Shown here piece by piece: positions 44,401-51,430 of a stretch of DNA of 64,000 nucleotides. The position numbers and the translations under genes are program-made. Every line of letters begins with the position of its first letter. Positions within the stretch are counted from its first letter, which is position 1. The notes under the pieces were generated by a model that saw only the letters and a program-made list of their open reading frames with translations, was not told the DNA's origin and did not search any database. Origin of the DNA: Mycobacterium sp. GA-2829 (GTDB lineage: Bacteria; Actinomycetota; Actinomycetes; Mycobacteriales; Mycobacteriaceae); contig NZ_LQIT01000005.1 of NCBI RefSeq assembly GCF_001499965.1, forward strand, positions 1-64,000, written 5' to 3'.

Positions 44401-45130
44401 GCTCCTCGACGAATCCGACCGAGGGCGGTACCGCGCGGCCTCCGGACTACTGGCCATGACGGTCATCGCCGTCGGCGGGTGGCACCTCGCCGATGTGGGG
44501 TGGCCTTGGGGTTCCGGTGAGACGCGCTATCTCGCCGTCCCGTTCGAGGCCTTCGCCGCCGCGGCGGTGCTGGTGTCCGCGGCGTACCGCTGGCTGGACA
44601 AGAAGTCGGGCGAGATCACCGTCGAGGGAGTCTCCGCCGACGCGAAACGCACCATCCGACGTGGCGTCGCAGCGACGTCCGTACTGGCCTTGGTCGCTAC
44701 CGCGCTGTCGGACGTGTTCGTGCCGCCTCTCGGCGTGGACTCGGGCTTGCGGCCCGTTGTCGCCGCTGTGGCGGTGGCCGTGCTGGTCGCGATCTCGCTG
44801 TGGGGCTGGGCAGACGAGTGGCGTGTCGCCGGCTGTGTCGCGGGCATCGCCTTCGCGGCCGCCCTGCTGCAGTACGTCTTCGACATCGCGTGGGAGAGCA
44901 CGATGAACGACCGCATCCTCGACCTGCTGCCCACGCTGACCTGGATGGTGGTGTTGGGCAACATGATCGCGGCCCTCCCCTGCCGACGTGAGAATTACGG
45001 GGACCCGGCCGCTGTCAGCGTGAGCTGGGACCGCCCGACCGGAACATCGACCACCGCGCCCGCGGGCTTACCGTCGAGTTCCACCGTCGTACCCGGCGGC
45101 AACGACGCCAGCCGCAGCCGGACCGGATGA
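41450..45130 (+). CDS. Large patatin-like phospholipase with C-terminal membrane region (DUF3376-type)
   Basis: 1226 residues. The N-terminal patatin domain has the oxyanion loop LAMRGGVSLAVWIGG, nucleophile Ser83 in GASAGG and catalytic Asp316 in DGGLFDNIPI. A long central helical region, where DUF3376 is found in relatives, follows. The last 270 residues contain five or more transmembrane helices (for example LLGIATVLLSAALLGVA and VVAAVAVAVLVAISLWGWA). Expected to be a membrane-tethered lipid acyl hydrolase with a cytoplasmic active site. The final 45 codons run antisense through the end of the convergent esterase gene. GGGG lies seven bases before the ATG. Confidence 0.88.
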   Translation: MSTQPTTGTKPLRTLRLALAMRGGVSLAVWIGGAIAEIDVFRRACTSGAPTPEPGSRAELYRKMLRRTEKYGAVEIDILAGASAGGLNAVLYGLAQTCGSELDDIAHSTWIEDGGMWELLREPGFGRVPSVLRGDERFYVVMRDALDRIVKKSEGAFAARRLTVELAATLLTDKSESDSANRARFSFLTSAGTLGSRQSTIPNGMEAGTPAGESALDRLALAARATSSFPGAFEPAAIFSVTPGAPDAQTEGPAVPPYFEPSPRGHIDRGTGRESRPDGTVGGLGVNMSVAFPYAQWFSRKADQDSNVQTPFHVVDGGLFDNIPIDRAIRAIKQAPASGPSERFLLYLDPEPPSVKSTSIGRQRDSALNWVPVIKRSLSLKQRAESARDELGLLIEHNNAVLANRGALETLASQLEQNPPCRSPLIERSAYVQYRIGTDAARITTLLTNPWELCQPPRLGGDYLPLDRQLALRLKDGVAQVYNRPGMEERLACDVVALAAQVRILIAWVRSVESLLQGLDPDAERQKAAAAIGGWKLTLYRWLTVLTEARHRAVDEILVEPLRTDRPPFDDYPLPQRLEKSLDRQSRLLLSDDLVRMLCTAGEVSDDTTFYQYLADGDEFPEGTPLADIAARALGTARVRIRDDTAPVVAALPQPDSATIRRFKESPYARFYDAPLRDAPVAELAMLFTQTGIPDTASIVAFDRITSLEPTSDAVDTGVLVRAARATLLRGWVRRPPAKEEGERLQEVLDMDPYELVTSDAKLAGNVLARFGGFLLTDWRRNDWQWGRLDAAAALTRIIDKSYGLKPSETKKSREEQCKADVAALQKSICDDAEALGDVTRDGRLVTDTVGGQTLDALSPHYRFALASRIVPLLYRAVLPGDSAGGPAKVAQWAAQLSLLRPFAVPLPLIADPLRLLLGIATVLLSAALLGVADSPRPLHVVYGIAFLGLGIAIVVGAIRIHLHWRTLKKTITPDDANRRAWRALLDESDRGRYRAASGLLAMTVIAVGGWHLADVGWPWGSGETRYLAVPFEAFAAAAVLVSAAYRWLDKKSGEITVEGVSADAKRTIRRGVAATSVLALVATALSDVFVPPLGVDSGLRPVVAAVAVAVLVAISLWGWADEWRVAGCVAGIAFAAALLQYVFDIAWESTMNDRILDLLPTLTWMVVLGNMIAALPCRRENYGDPAAVSVSWDRPTGTSTTAPAGLPSSSTVVPGGNDASRSRTG

Positions 45131-47244
45131 TCGGTGGACACCGTGATCATCGAGCGGGCCAACTGGGCCAGTCCGGCCCGCACCAGATCCACCGCCAGCC
45201 CGGCGACCCCCGTGAGATCCAGTGTCAGCCACGGCATCGCCTCCACGTCGCCGCCCAACTGCCACGTCATCTCCCGGTACAGACCCGGCGTCGGATCGAA
45301 ATCCGGGATGACGCCGCGTCGGCGCCTGAGCGTGCGCGTGCGGTCCGGTCGGGCGTAGGTCCGCGCGTCGACCGTCGCGAGCTTCCCGCGCACCGCCTTC
45401 ACCTCGTCGGCGGCGCGCAACTCCGACACCCACCACACCCGGTGCGGCCCGATACCGAGATCCTCCCGCACCAGCTGCGGATACCACGAGAAGGTGATGT
45501 GACCCGGATCCGGTTGCCGCAGACCGGTTCCCATGTGGGCGATCGGATCGTCGAAGTCGTCCTTGAGCAGGAACGCGACGTGGTCCTCGACCGGGTAGGT
45601 GGCGAACCGGTACCGGAAACCGAGCCGGTCGAGCTCGAGCACCTGCTGCAGGATGCCGGGGAACGGGACGAACTGATCCAGACCGCCGTGGGCGATCACG
45701 AGCGGCAGCCAGCGGGCGTTGCCGAGCAGCCGGAAGGTGTCGCCCTCCCGCGCGCAGTGCGATGTCGGGTCGAAGTCCGCGGGTGCCTCGATCCCGCGCA
45801 CCAACCGCACCCCACAGGTCGGCGGTCCGGCGAGCACCACGGCCTGGGCGAACACCTCCGGATAACTCAACCCCAGCTTGTAGGTGCCGTAGCCGCCCAT
45901 CGAATAGCCGGCTACCACAGTGCGATTCGGGTCGGCGCCGAGCTGCTCCACGGCGCGGGCGAACACCTCCCACACGTCGAGTTCACCCTCGTCGAAGTAC
46001 CAGCTCGCCGGCCCGCGCGCCAGTGGCGTGACGACGATCGAGTTACGGCCGTCGCAGATCTCGTGCAGCAGTTTGGGATCGAAGGCGGCGTACTGGTTCT
46101 GGCCCAACGCCAGCGAGTGCAGCAGCAACGTCAGCGGCAGTTTCCGGCCCGGTGCGTACGTGGCAGGCAGACACACCGAATACGGCTGCACCCTGCCGAG
46201 GAACTGCGGTGCGGTGTCGAGGATGTTCCCCGGGCCGACGCCTTGACCCAGCTCCAGCGACGAGACGTACCACCGTGTCGAGGTGCCGGTGACCACCTGC
46301 TCGTCGTCGGTGCGCCGGTCGGCGAGGTCGTCCCACGGCACGGCCAGGGAGAACTGTGAGACGTCCCCGTCGTCGAGCGCGTCGGCCTGGGCCTGATCGG
46401 ACCAGAAGTTCAGGTGCACCTTCTCCTGTTCGCGGGTGCGGAAGGCGAGGTTGTAGACGTTGGGCTGCCCGGGCGCGGCGCCGCGGATGAACGGCACCTC
46501 CGCGAATCCGTCACCCCGCTCGTCGGCCAGCCCGGCGGCCAACCGGACCGTCCACGTGCCGCGCGGCTCCACCAGCCCCCGGGGCACCGAGGCAAGGAAG
46601 GTCCGTGACGCCATGTCGACCCGGTGCTCGACGGCGGTGCGGGTTCCGGTGGTCAGGTCGATGAGCCAGGCCCCGGTGCCCGACACCAGCAGCGCCAGGT
46701 CGATACCCGTCGAACGGACACCGGCGTTGGCCGGCCACTCGTTGGTGCCGACCGCTGAGCGGTCCGTGTTGAAAGTGAACAGACCGACCGGAACCGATCT
46801 GTCCTTCAACGTGTTCCAGTCGATCCGCCACCAGGTGTGGGTGCGGGTGAGCCCGATCGCCACCCGGAAGATGTCGGCGCCGTTGCGGGCGGCAGGACCG
46901 TCGGGATAGACGTAGGTGCCACGCGGCGGGGCGCCGCCGGTGGGCACGCTCACGGGGACACCGGATGCGCCGTGGTCGTCGTAGATGAAGTCGGTCCAAA
47001 ACAGCGCGCCACCGGCGAAGCGGCCGGTGCCGCAGGTGCGTGGGAACTGCTCGCCGAACGGCCACCCCGCGGGTGCGGGCAGAGCCGGTTCGCGTTGCAG
47101 CGCTGCCGGCGGCACCCCCTCGGGCATCCCGTCGATCACGACCAGATCCGGCGTGGACGGCGCGGGGGCCACCGCATCGATGACCGCGCCGGCGACGCGG
47201 CGGGCGACACGGACCGGCAGCAGGGCGGTGGAGATCAGCGACAC
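44995..47244 (-). CDS. Large alpha/beta-hydrolase (esterase/peptidase-like)
   Basis: 749 residues. An N-terminal beta-rich half (about 50-340) with no recognised family is followed by an alpha/beta-hydrolase: LPLTLLLHSLALGQNQYAAF, nucleophile Ser448 in AGYSMGGYGTYKL, Asp in IAHGGLDQFVPF and His in PVEDHVAF. Such folds occur in prolyl-oligopeptidase-like and esterase families. No classic signal peptide is evident. The last 45 codons overlap the patatin gene on the opposite strand by 136 bases, so both C-termini are constrained. Substrate unknown. Confidence 0.82.
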   Translation of the reverse strand: MSLISTALLPVRVARRVAGAVIDAVAPAPSTPDLVVIDGMPEGVPPAALQREPALPAPAGWPFGEQFPRTCGTGRFAGGALFWTDFIYDDHGASGVPVSVPTGGAPPRGTYVYPDGPAARNGADIFRVAIGLTRTHTWWRIDWNTLKDRSVPVGLFTFNTDRSAVGTNEWPANAGVRSTGIDLALLVSGTGAWLIDLTTGTRTAVEHRVDMASRTFLASVPRGLVEPRGTWTVRLAAGLADERGDGFAEVPFIRGAAPGQPNVYNLAFRTREQEKVHLNFWSDQAQADALDDGDVSQFSLAVPWDDLADRRTDDEQVVTGTSTRWYVSSLELGQGVGPGNILDTAPQFLGRVQPYSVCLPATYAPGRKLPLTLLLHSLALGQNQYAAFDPKLLHEICDGRNSIVVTPLARGPASWYFDEGELDVWEVFARAVEQLGADPNRTVVAGYSMGGYGTYKLGLSYPEVFAQAVVLAGPPTCGVRLVRGIEAPADFDPTSHCAREGDTFRLLGNARWLPLVIAHGGLDQFVPFPGILQQVLELDRLGFRYRFATYPVEDHVAFLLKDDFDDPIAHMGTGLRQPDPGHITFSWYPQLVREDLGIGPHRVWWVSELRAADEVKAVRGKLATVDARTYARPDRTRTLRRRRGVIPDFDPTPGLYREMTWQLGGDVEAMPWLTLDLTGVAGLAVDLVRAGLAQLARSMITVSTDHPVRLRLASLPPGTTVELDGKPAGAVVDVPVGRSQLTLTAAGSP

Positions 47245-47303
47245 TGGGCCGAGGGTAAAGCGAAAGTTCGCTTATGGCGGCGCTTTTGACGCATACGCCG
47301 CGC

Positions 47304-48554
47304 TCAGTAGGCGCCGAAGACCAGGGAGACGTTGTACCCGCCGAGTGCGAACGAATTGCTGACCGCGTACCGGTAGTCACCCCGACGGGCCTCACCGGCC
47401 ACCACGTCGAGGTCGATCTCGGGGTCAAGGTGCTGCAGGTTCAACGTCGGCGGCACCACCCCGTCGCGCAGCGCCTGCACCGTGAGCACCGCCTCCACCG
47501 CACCCGCGGCGCCGAGCGAGTGCCCGAGCGCCGCCTTCGGCGCGTACACCGCCGGCCGGTGCGCACCCAGCGCGTGATGGATGGCCCGGGCTTCGGCCAC
47601 ATCACCGAACGCTGTGCCGGTGGCGTGGGCGTTGACCAGATCGACGTCCGAGGCTGCCAGGCCGGCGAGATCGATCCCGTGGGCCATCGCGTCGCCCGCG
47701 GGGGCGCCGCTGGGATCGGGTTCGACGAGGTCGTAGCCGTCGGAGGTCATCGCCCCGCTGAGCAGCCGGCCCAGGATCGGCGCGCCGCGCGCCTTGGCGT
47801 GCTCTTCCGTCTCGATGAGCAGCAGTGCGCCACCCTCACCGAACACCATGCCGTCGCGGTCCTTGTCGAACGGACGGCACGCCGCCGCCGGATCGTCGTT
47901 GTCAGTGGACAGCACGCCCATCTGGGTGAACGCGCCGACCGGGACGGCCTCGATCTGGGTCTCCACTCCCCCGCAGATCGCGATCTCCACCTCACCGAGC
48001 ACCATCTGGCGCCAGGCCTGGGCGATCGCCGCCGCGCCGGACGCGTCGGCCATCACCGGGGAGATGATGCCGCCCTTGGCCTGCCGGTCCAGCCCGACCG
48101 CGGCGGCGGGCGCGTTCGGCATGTACATCTGCACAGCCAGCGGCGACACCGCACGCAGACCCTTCTGCCGCCAGTTGTCGTACTGGGCGGGGATCTCCTC
48201 GGTCGAGCCCAGCGCGAGCCCGATCGACACCATCAGTCGCCGCGTGTCCACCTCGGGGGATCCGGCGGCCTCCCACAACCGGCGGCCCAGCACCGTCGAC
48301 ATCTTCTGCATGTAGGACAACCTGCGCAGTTCGACGCGGTTGAGGTGTTCGTCGAAGTTCTCCCGGAGCTGACCGCCGATCCGCACCGGCGAGTCGAGGT
48401 CGCCGACGAACCACGAGTCCAGTTCCCGGATCCCGCTGCCGCCGGCCAGCAACTGCTGCCAGGTCTCCTCGGCATCGGGCGCCAGTGCCGTGGTCGACGC
48501 GACCGCCGTCACCACCACGTCGCCGAAACCGCTGCCGGTCCTCAACTTGGCCAT
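47304..48554 (-). CDS. KasA/KasB-like beta-ketoacyl-ACP synthase lacking the catalytic cysteine
   Basis: 416 residues, colinear with mycobacterial KasA: SPLAVQMYMPN, VNAHATGTAFGD (His310), APKAALGHSLGAAGA (Lys340, His345) and EIDLDVVAGEARRGDYRYAV near the end. The nucleophile position, Cys171 in KasA (ACSSG), reads ADASG here, so Cys is replaced by Asp170. Both histidines and the lysine are kept. It therefore may decarboxylate or bind acyl-ACP but should not form the usual acyl-thioester; a decarboxylase or chain-length-factor-like role is possible. It lies 59 bases upstream of the esterase gene in the same direction. Confidence 0.88.
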   Translation of the reverse strand: MAKLRTGSGFGDVVVTAVASTTALAPDAEETWQQLLAGGSGIRELDSWFVGDLDSPVRIGGQLRENFDEHLNRVELRRLSYMQKMSTVLGRRLWEAAGSPEVDTRRLMVSIGLALGSTEEIPAQYDNWRQKGLRAVSPLAVQMYMPNAPAAAVGLDRQAKGGIISPVMADASGAAAIAQAWRQMVLGEVEIAICGGVETQIEAVPVGAFTQMGVLSTDNDDPAAACRPFDKDRDGMVFGEGGALLLIETEEHAKARGAPILGRLLSGAMTSDGYDLVEPDPSGAPAGDAMAHGIDLAGLAASDVDLVNAHATGTAFGDVAEARAIHHALGAHRPAVYAPKAALGHSLGAAGAVEAVLTVQALRDGVVPPTLNLQHLDPEIDLDVVAGEARRGDYRYAVSNSFALGGYNVSLVFGAY

Positions 48555-48648
48555 GCCTGCGCAATCCTTCGCTACTCGCTTGACGACGTCGAGTATGTCA
48601 GGCCAGGTTACGCAGCGGCGGTATCACTTTCGGTGACGTGCGTCCCGT

Positions 48649-50466
48649 TCAGCGCACCGCACCGTTGATCTCCGGCCGGTCGACCATGCCCTTCTCGACA
48701 CCCCACATGGTGGCGATGGTGCGGTACTCGCCGGTGCTCATCAGGTGTTCCAACGCCTGGCGCAGCGAGTCCGCGAGTGGCGAACCCTTGGCTACCGGCC
48801 ACCCGTAGGGGGCCGAGTCGAACACCTCCCCCGCGGGTTCCAGCGTGCCGCCGGAGGTCTTGATCGCGAATCCGGTGACCGGCGAGTCGGCCGACATCGC
48901 GTCGAGCTCGCCGGCGATGAGGGCCGAGGTGACGTCGTCCTGTTCGGTGAACACCACCTTCTCGATCGGCGGACGGCCCGCCGCGACGCACGCCCGGCTC
49001 TTGGCGGGCAGCTCCTCCGTCTCCTGGATGACGCTGTAGGCCACCCCGACCCGCAACCCGCAGGCGTCGTCGGGGTCCACCGTGGCACCTGCGCGCTGCG
49101 CCCACAGCGTGCCCGCCTCGAGATAGGTCACGAAGTCGACGTTCTTCTCGCGGTCGAGGGTGTCGGTGATCGAGGAGACACCGACCGTGAACGCGCCCGA
49201 CTGCACCGACGGCAGCACGCTCTCGAACGCGGTCTCGCGGAACTCCGGCTCCAGACCCAGCGTGCGCGACACCGCCTTGATGAGGTCCACGTCGAAGCCG
49301 ACCAGTTCCCCGTAGGCGTCGCGGAACTCGTTCGGCGCGTACGGCACATTGACCCCGATGACCAGCCGGCCTGCCTCGCGGACCTCGGCGGGGACGGTCG
49401 CGGCGATCGACGGAACCGCGCCGGGCGTCGAAGGCGGCGCCGGTGTGGCGGTGTCCTCGGCGACGACCACCTGACGCGGCGCCCTGGTCCGTTCGGGCCA
49501 TCCGCTCCACTGCCACGTGACCACACCCGAGATGACGACCACGACCAGTCCCGTCACCGCCACCGTGGCAGCCCTGCGGGTGAGTCTGCGGCGCAGCGGG
49601 ATCCGCGCCGGTCGCGCCGAATGCCTGCCCGAGCGGGTCGACCATCGCATCGGCGAGGTCAGCGCGCGACGTGCCGCGGCGGCCAGTTCCGCGGCCGACT
49701 GGTAGCGCTGGTCCGGTTTCTTCGCCATCCCCTTGGCGATCACCTCGTCGAACGCCGCCAGCCGGGGATTGACCGCCGAGGGTTTCGGCACGGGTGCCAC
49801 GATGTGCCCGGCGATCTGTTGTTCGAGGCTGTCGGCCGGATACGGTCGCACGCCGGTCAGGCACTCGTACAGCACGCACGTCAGCGCATAGATGTCCGAG
49901 CGCGGGTCGATCGTGCCGCCGTTGAACCGCTCGGGGGCCATGTAGGCCAGGGTCCCCAGCGTGCTGCCCGCCGTCGTCATCCCCGGTTCGCCCGCGCTGC
50001 GTGCCAGCCCGAAGTCGATGAGGTAGACGAAGTCGCGGTCGGTGATCAGCACGTTGGACGGTTTGACGTCCCGGTGGATCAGGCCGGCGGCGTGGGCGGC
50101 GTCGAGCGCGGTCGCGACCTGTTCGATGACCTTCACGGCAAAGGACGGCAGCAGGGGTTTATCCGTCTCCTGCAAAATCGTGCCGAGATTGCGGCCCTCG
50201 ATCAGCCGCATGTCGAGATAGAGCCGGCCGTCGATCTCGCCGTAGCTGTGGATCGGCACCACGTGCGGATCCTGCACCCCGGCGGCCGCCTGGGACTCGC
50301 GCCGGAACCGCCGCTGGAACGTCGTGTCCTGCGCGAGATGGGGCGGCAACACCTTCAGCGCCACGACGCGGTCGGTATGGGTGTCGTAGGCCCGGTAGAC
50401 CTCCCCCATACCACCCCGGCCGATCAGCTTCTGCAGCTGGTAGTGCCCGAATGGTGTCGCGTCCAC
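48649..50466 (-). CDS. Transmembrane Ser/Thr kinase fused to extracellular family-3 solute-binding domain
   Basis: 605 residues. The kinase domain (8-270) is intact: GRGGMGEVYRA, Lys38 (VALKVL), HRDVKPSN (Asp133), DFGLARS (151-) and GTLAYMAPERF. A single transmembrane helix follows (about 300-320), a Pro/Thr linker, then an outside domain (about 375-595) typical of amino-acid/glutamine-type ABC binding proteins (VIGVNVPYAPNEF, GFDVDLIKAVSRTLG, VGVSSITDTLDREKNVDFV). The architecture suggests a receptor kinase that senses a small solute, perhaps an amino acid. GTG start; divergent from the MarR gene. Kinase function is firm, ligand is inference. Confidence 0.92.
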   Translation of the reverse strand: MDATPFGHYQLQKLIGRGGMGEVYRAYDTHTDRVVALKVLPPHLAQDTTFQRRFRRESQAAAGVQDPHVVPIHSYGEIDGRLYLDMRLIEGRNLGTILQETDKPLLPSFAVKVIEQVATALDAAHAAGLIHRDVKPSNVLITDRDFVYLIDFGLARSAGEPGMTTAGSTLGTLAYMAPERFNGGTIDPRSDIYALTCVLYECLTGVRPYPADSLEQQIAGHIVAPVPKPSAVNPRLAAFDEVIAKGMAKKPDQRYQSAAELAAAARRALTSPMRWSTRSGRHSARPARIPLRRRLTRRAATVAVTGLVVVVISGVVTWQWSGWPERTRAPRQVVVAEDTATPAPPSTPGAVPSIAATVPAEVREAGRLVIGVNVPYAPNEFRDAYGELVGFDVDLIKAVSRTLGLEPEFRETAFESVLPSVQSGAFTVGVSSITDTLDREKNVDFVTYLEAGTLWAQRAGATVDPDDACGLRVGVAYSVIQETEELPAKSRACVAAGRPPIEKVVFTEQDDVTSALIAGELDAMSADSPVTGFAIKTSGGTLEPAGEVFDSAPYGWPVAKGSPLADSLRQALEHLMSTGEYRTIATMWGVEKGMVDRPEINGAVR

Positions 50467-50600
50467 CGTCGTACTCCTCGGCAGCGGCCAGTCGGTGTGT
50501 CGACTGAAACTACCGCACCTTTGCCGAAGTTGTCGCCATCCGTATCTACACCTCCGTCAAACGAGCGGCAGAAGTTTGGTTATGGCAAATTTTGGTAACG

Positions 50601-50621
50601 GTAGGGAAACCCCTGATTCCT
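50601..50621. promoter_or_regulatory. Palindromic GGGAAACCCC motif upstream of the MarR gene
   Basis: The 21-base stretch GTAGGGAAACCCCTGATTCC and one further T is nearly identical to 58050-58070, differing by one inserted and one deleted base. It lies in the divergent gap between the receptor kinase and the MarR gene. Probable binding site for a shared regulator. Confidence 0.45.
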
Positions 50622-50798
50622 CGGCGCATCCCTGCGTTCGACACTTGCGGCAACGAACTGGCGAAGGGGACGCCCGGTCGTCCGCAAGTGACCATGAAGG
50701 GGAGAAACGTGTTACAGCAGGTCGCGGACCGACGAACGAATATCGATCACCGCGCGGACGGGGGACACCGCCGCGCCGGCAATAGGGGAACCTTCCAA

Positions 50799-51293
50799 GT
50801 GACAGCTACGGGGCGCACCCCGAGTGACATGCCGGGCCTGGACATCGGGGAGCTCAAGTCCTGGCAGAACTACCTCGACGCGGCGCTGCGCCTACAGGCC
50901 AAGCTCAACCACGACCTCAACGAGGCCTGCCGGTTGACGCTCGAGGACGTTCGGCTGCTTCACGAACTCGCCAAGTCCGATACCGGCTCGGTCCGCATGG
51001 GTGCGCTTGCGCAGACGCTGGTGTCCACGCCGAGCCGGGTCAGCCGGCGCGTCGACCGGCTCGAAGCCCGCAACCTCGCGCACCGCGCCTCCAGCGACCG
51101 CGACGGCCGCTACGTGCTGGCCACGATCACCGACGAAGGGCGCAGCCTGCTCGACAAGGCGATGGGTGTCTACGGCCAGACCGTGCGCAGGCACTACCTC
51201 GACCCGCTGAGCCGGCCGCAGACCGCGGCGATGGCAGAGAACTGCCGCCGGATCAACGCCGCACTCGCCCCCGAACTGCGGGCGGCGAACTGA
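50799..51293 (+). CDS. MarR-family transcriptional regulator
   Basis: About 164 residues. The winged-helix core is clear: LTLEDVRLLHELAKSDTGSV, MGALAQTLVSTPSRVSRRVD (recognition helix), RLEARNLAHRASSDRDGR (wing), YVLATITDEGRSLLDKA. These are MarR-family hallmarks; members bind DNA as dimers and respond to small ligands. GTG 50799 is chosen as the start nearest the domain with GGGGA nine bases upstream; in-frame starts reach back to 50592, so the N-terminus is uncertain. Target genes unknown; the neighbouring kinase or LuxR regulator are candidates. Confidence 0.82.
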   Translation: MTATGRTPSDMPGLDIGELKSWQNYLDAALRLQAKLNHDLNEACRLTLEDVRLLHELAKSDTGSVRMGALAQTLVSTPSRVSRRVDRLEARNLAHRASSDRDGRYVLATITDEGRSLLDKAMGVYGQTVRRHYLDPLSRPQTAAMAENCRRINAALAPELRAAN

Positions 51294-51430
51294 CGCGAAA
51301 GACAGTTTGCAGGTCTTGATATTGCGCTTGCAACTAGTCACGTGTCAAAAACGCCGTGGCCACGGTCATTTGAGCGTTTCATACCTAGGGTCGGTTTCGT
51401 GATTGCTTTGCTGTTTGCGATCATGAGGGG

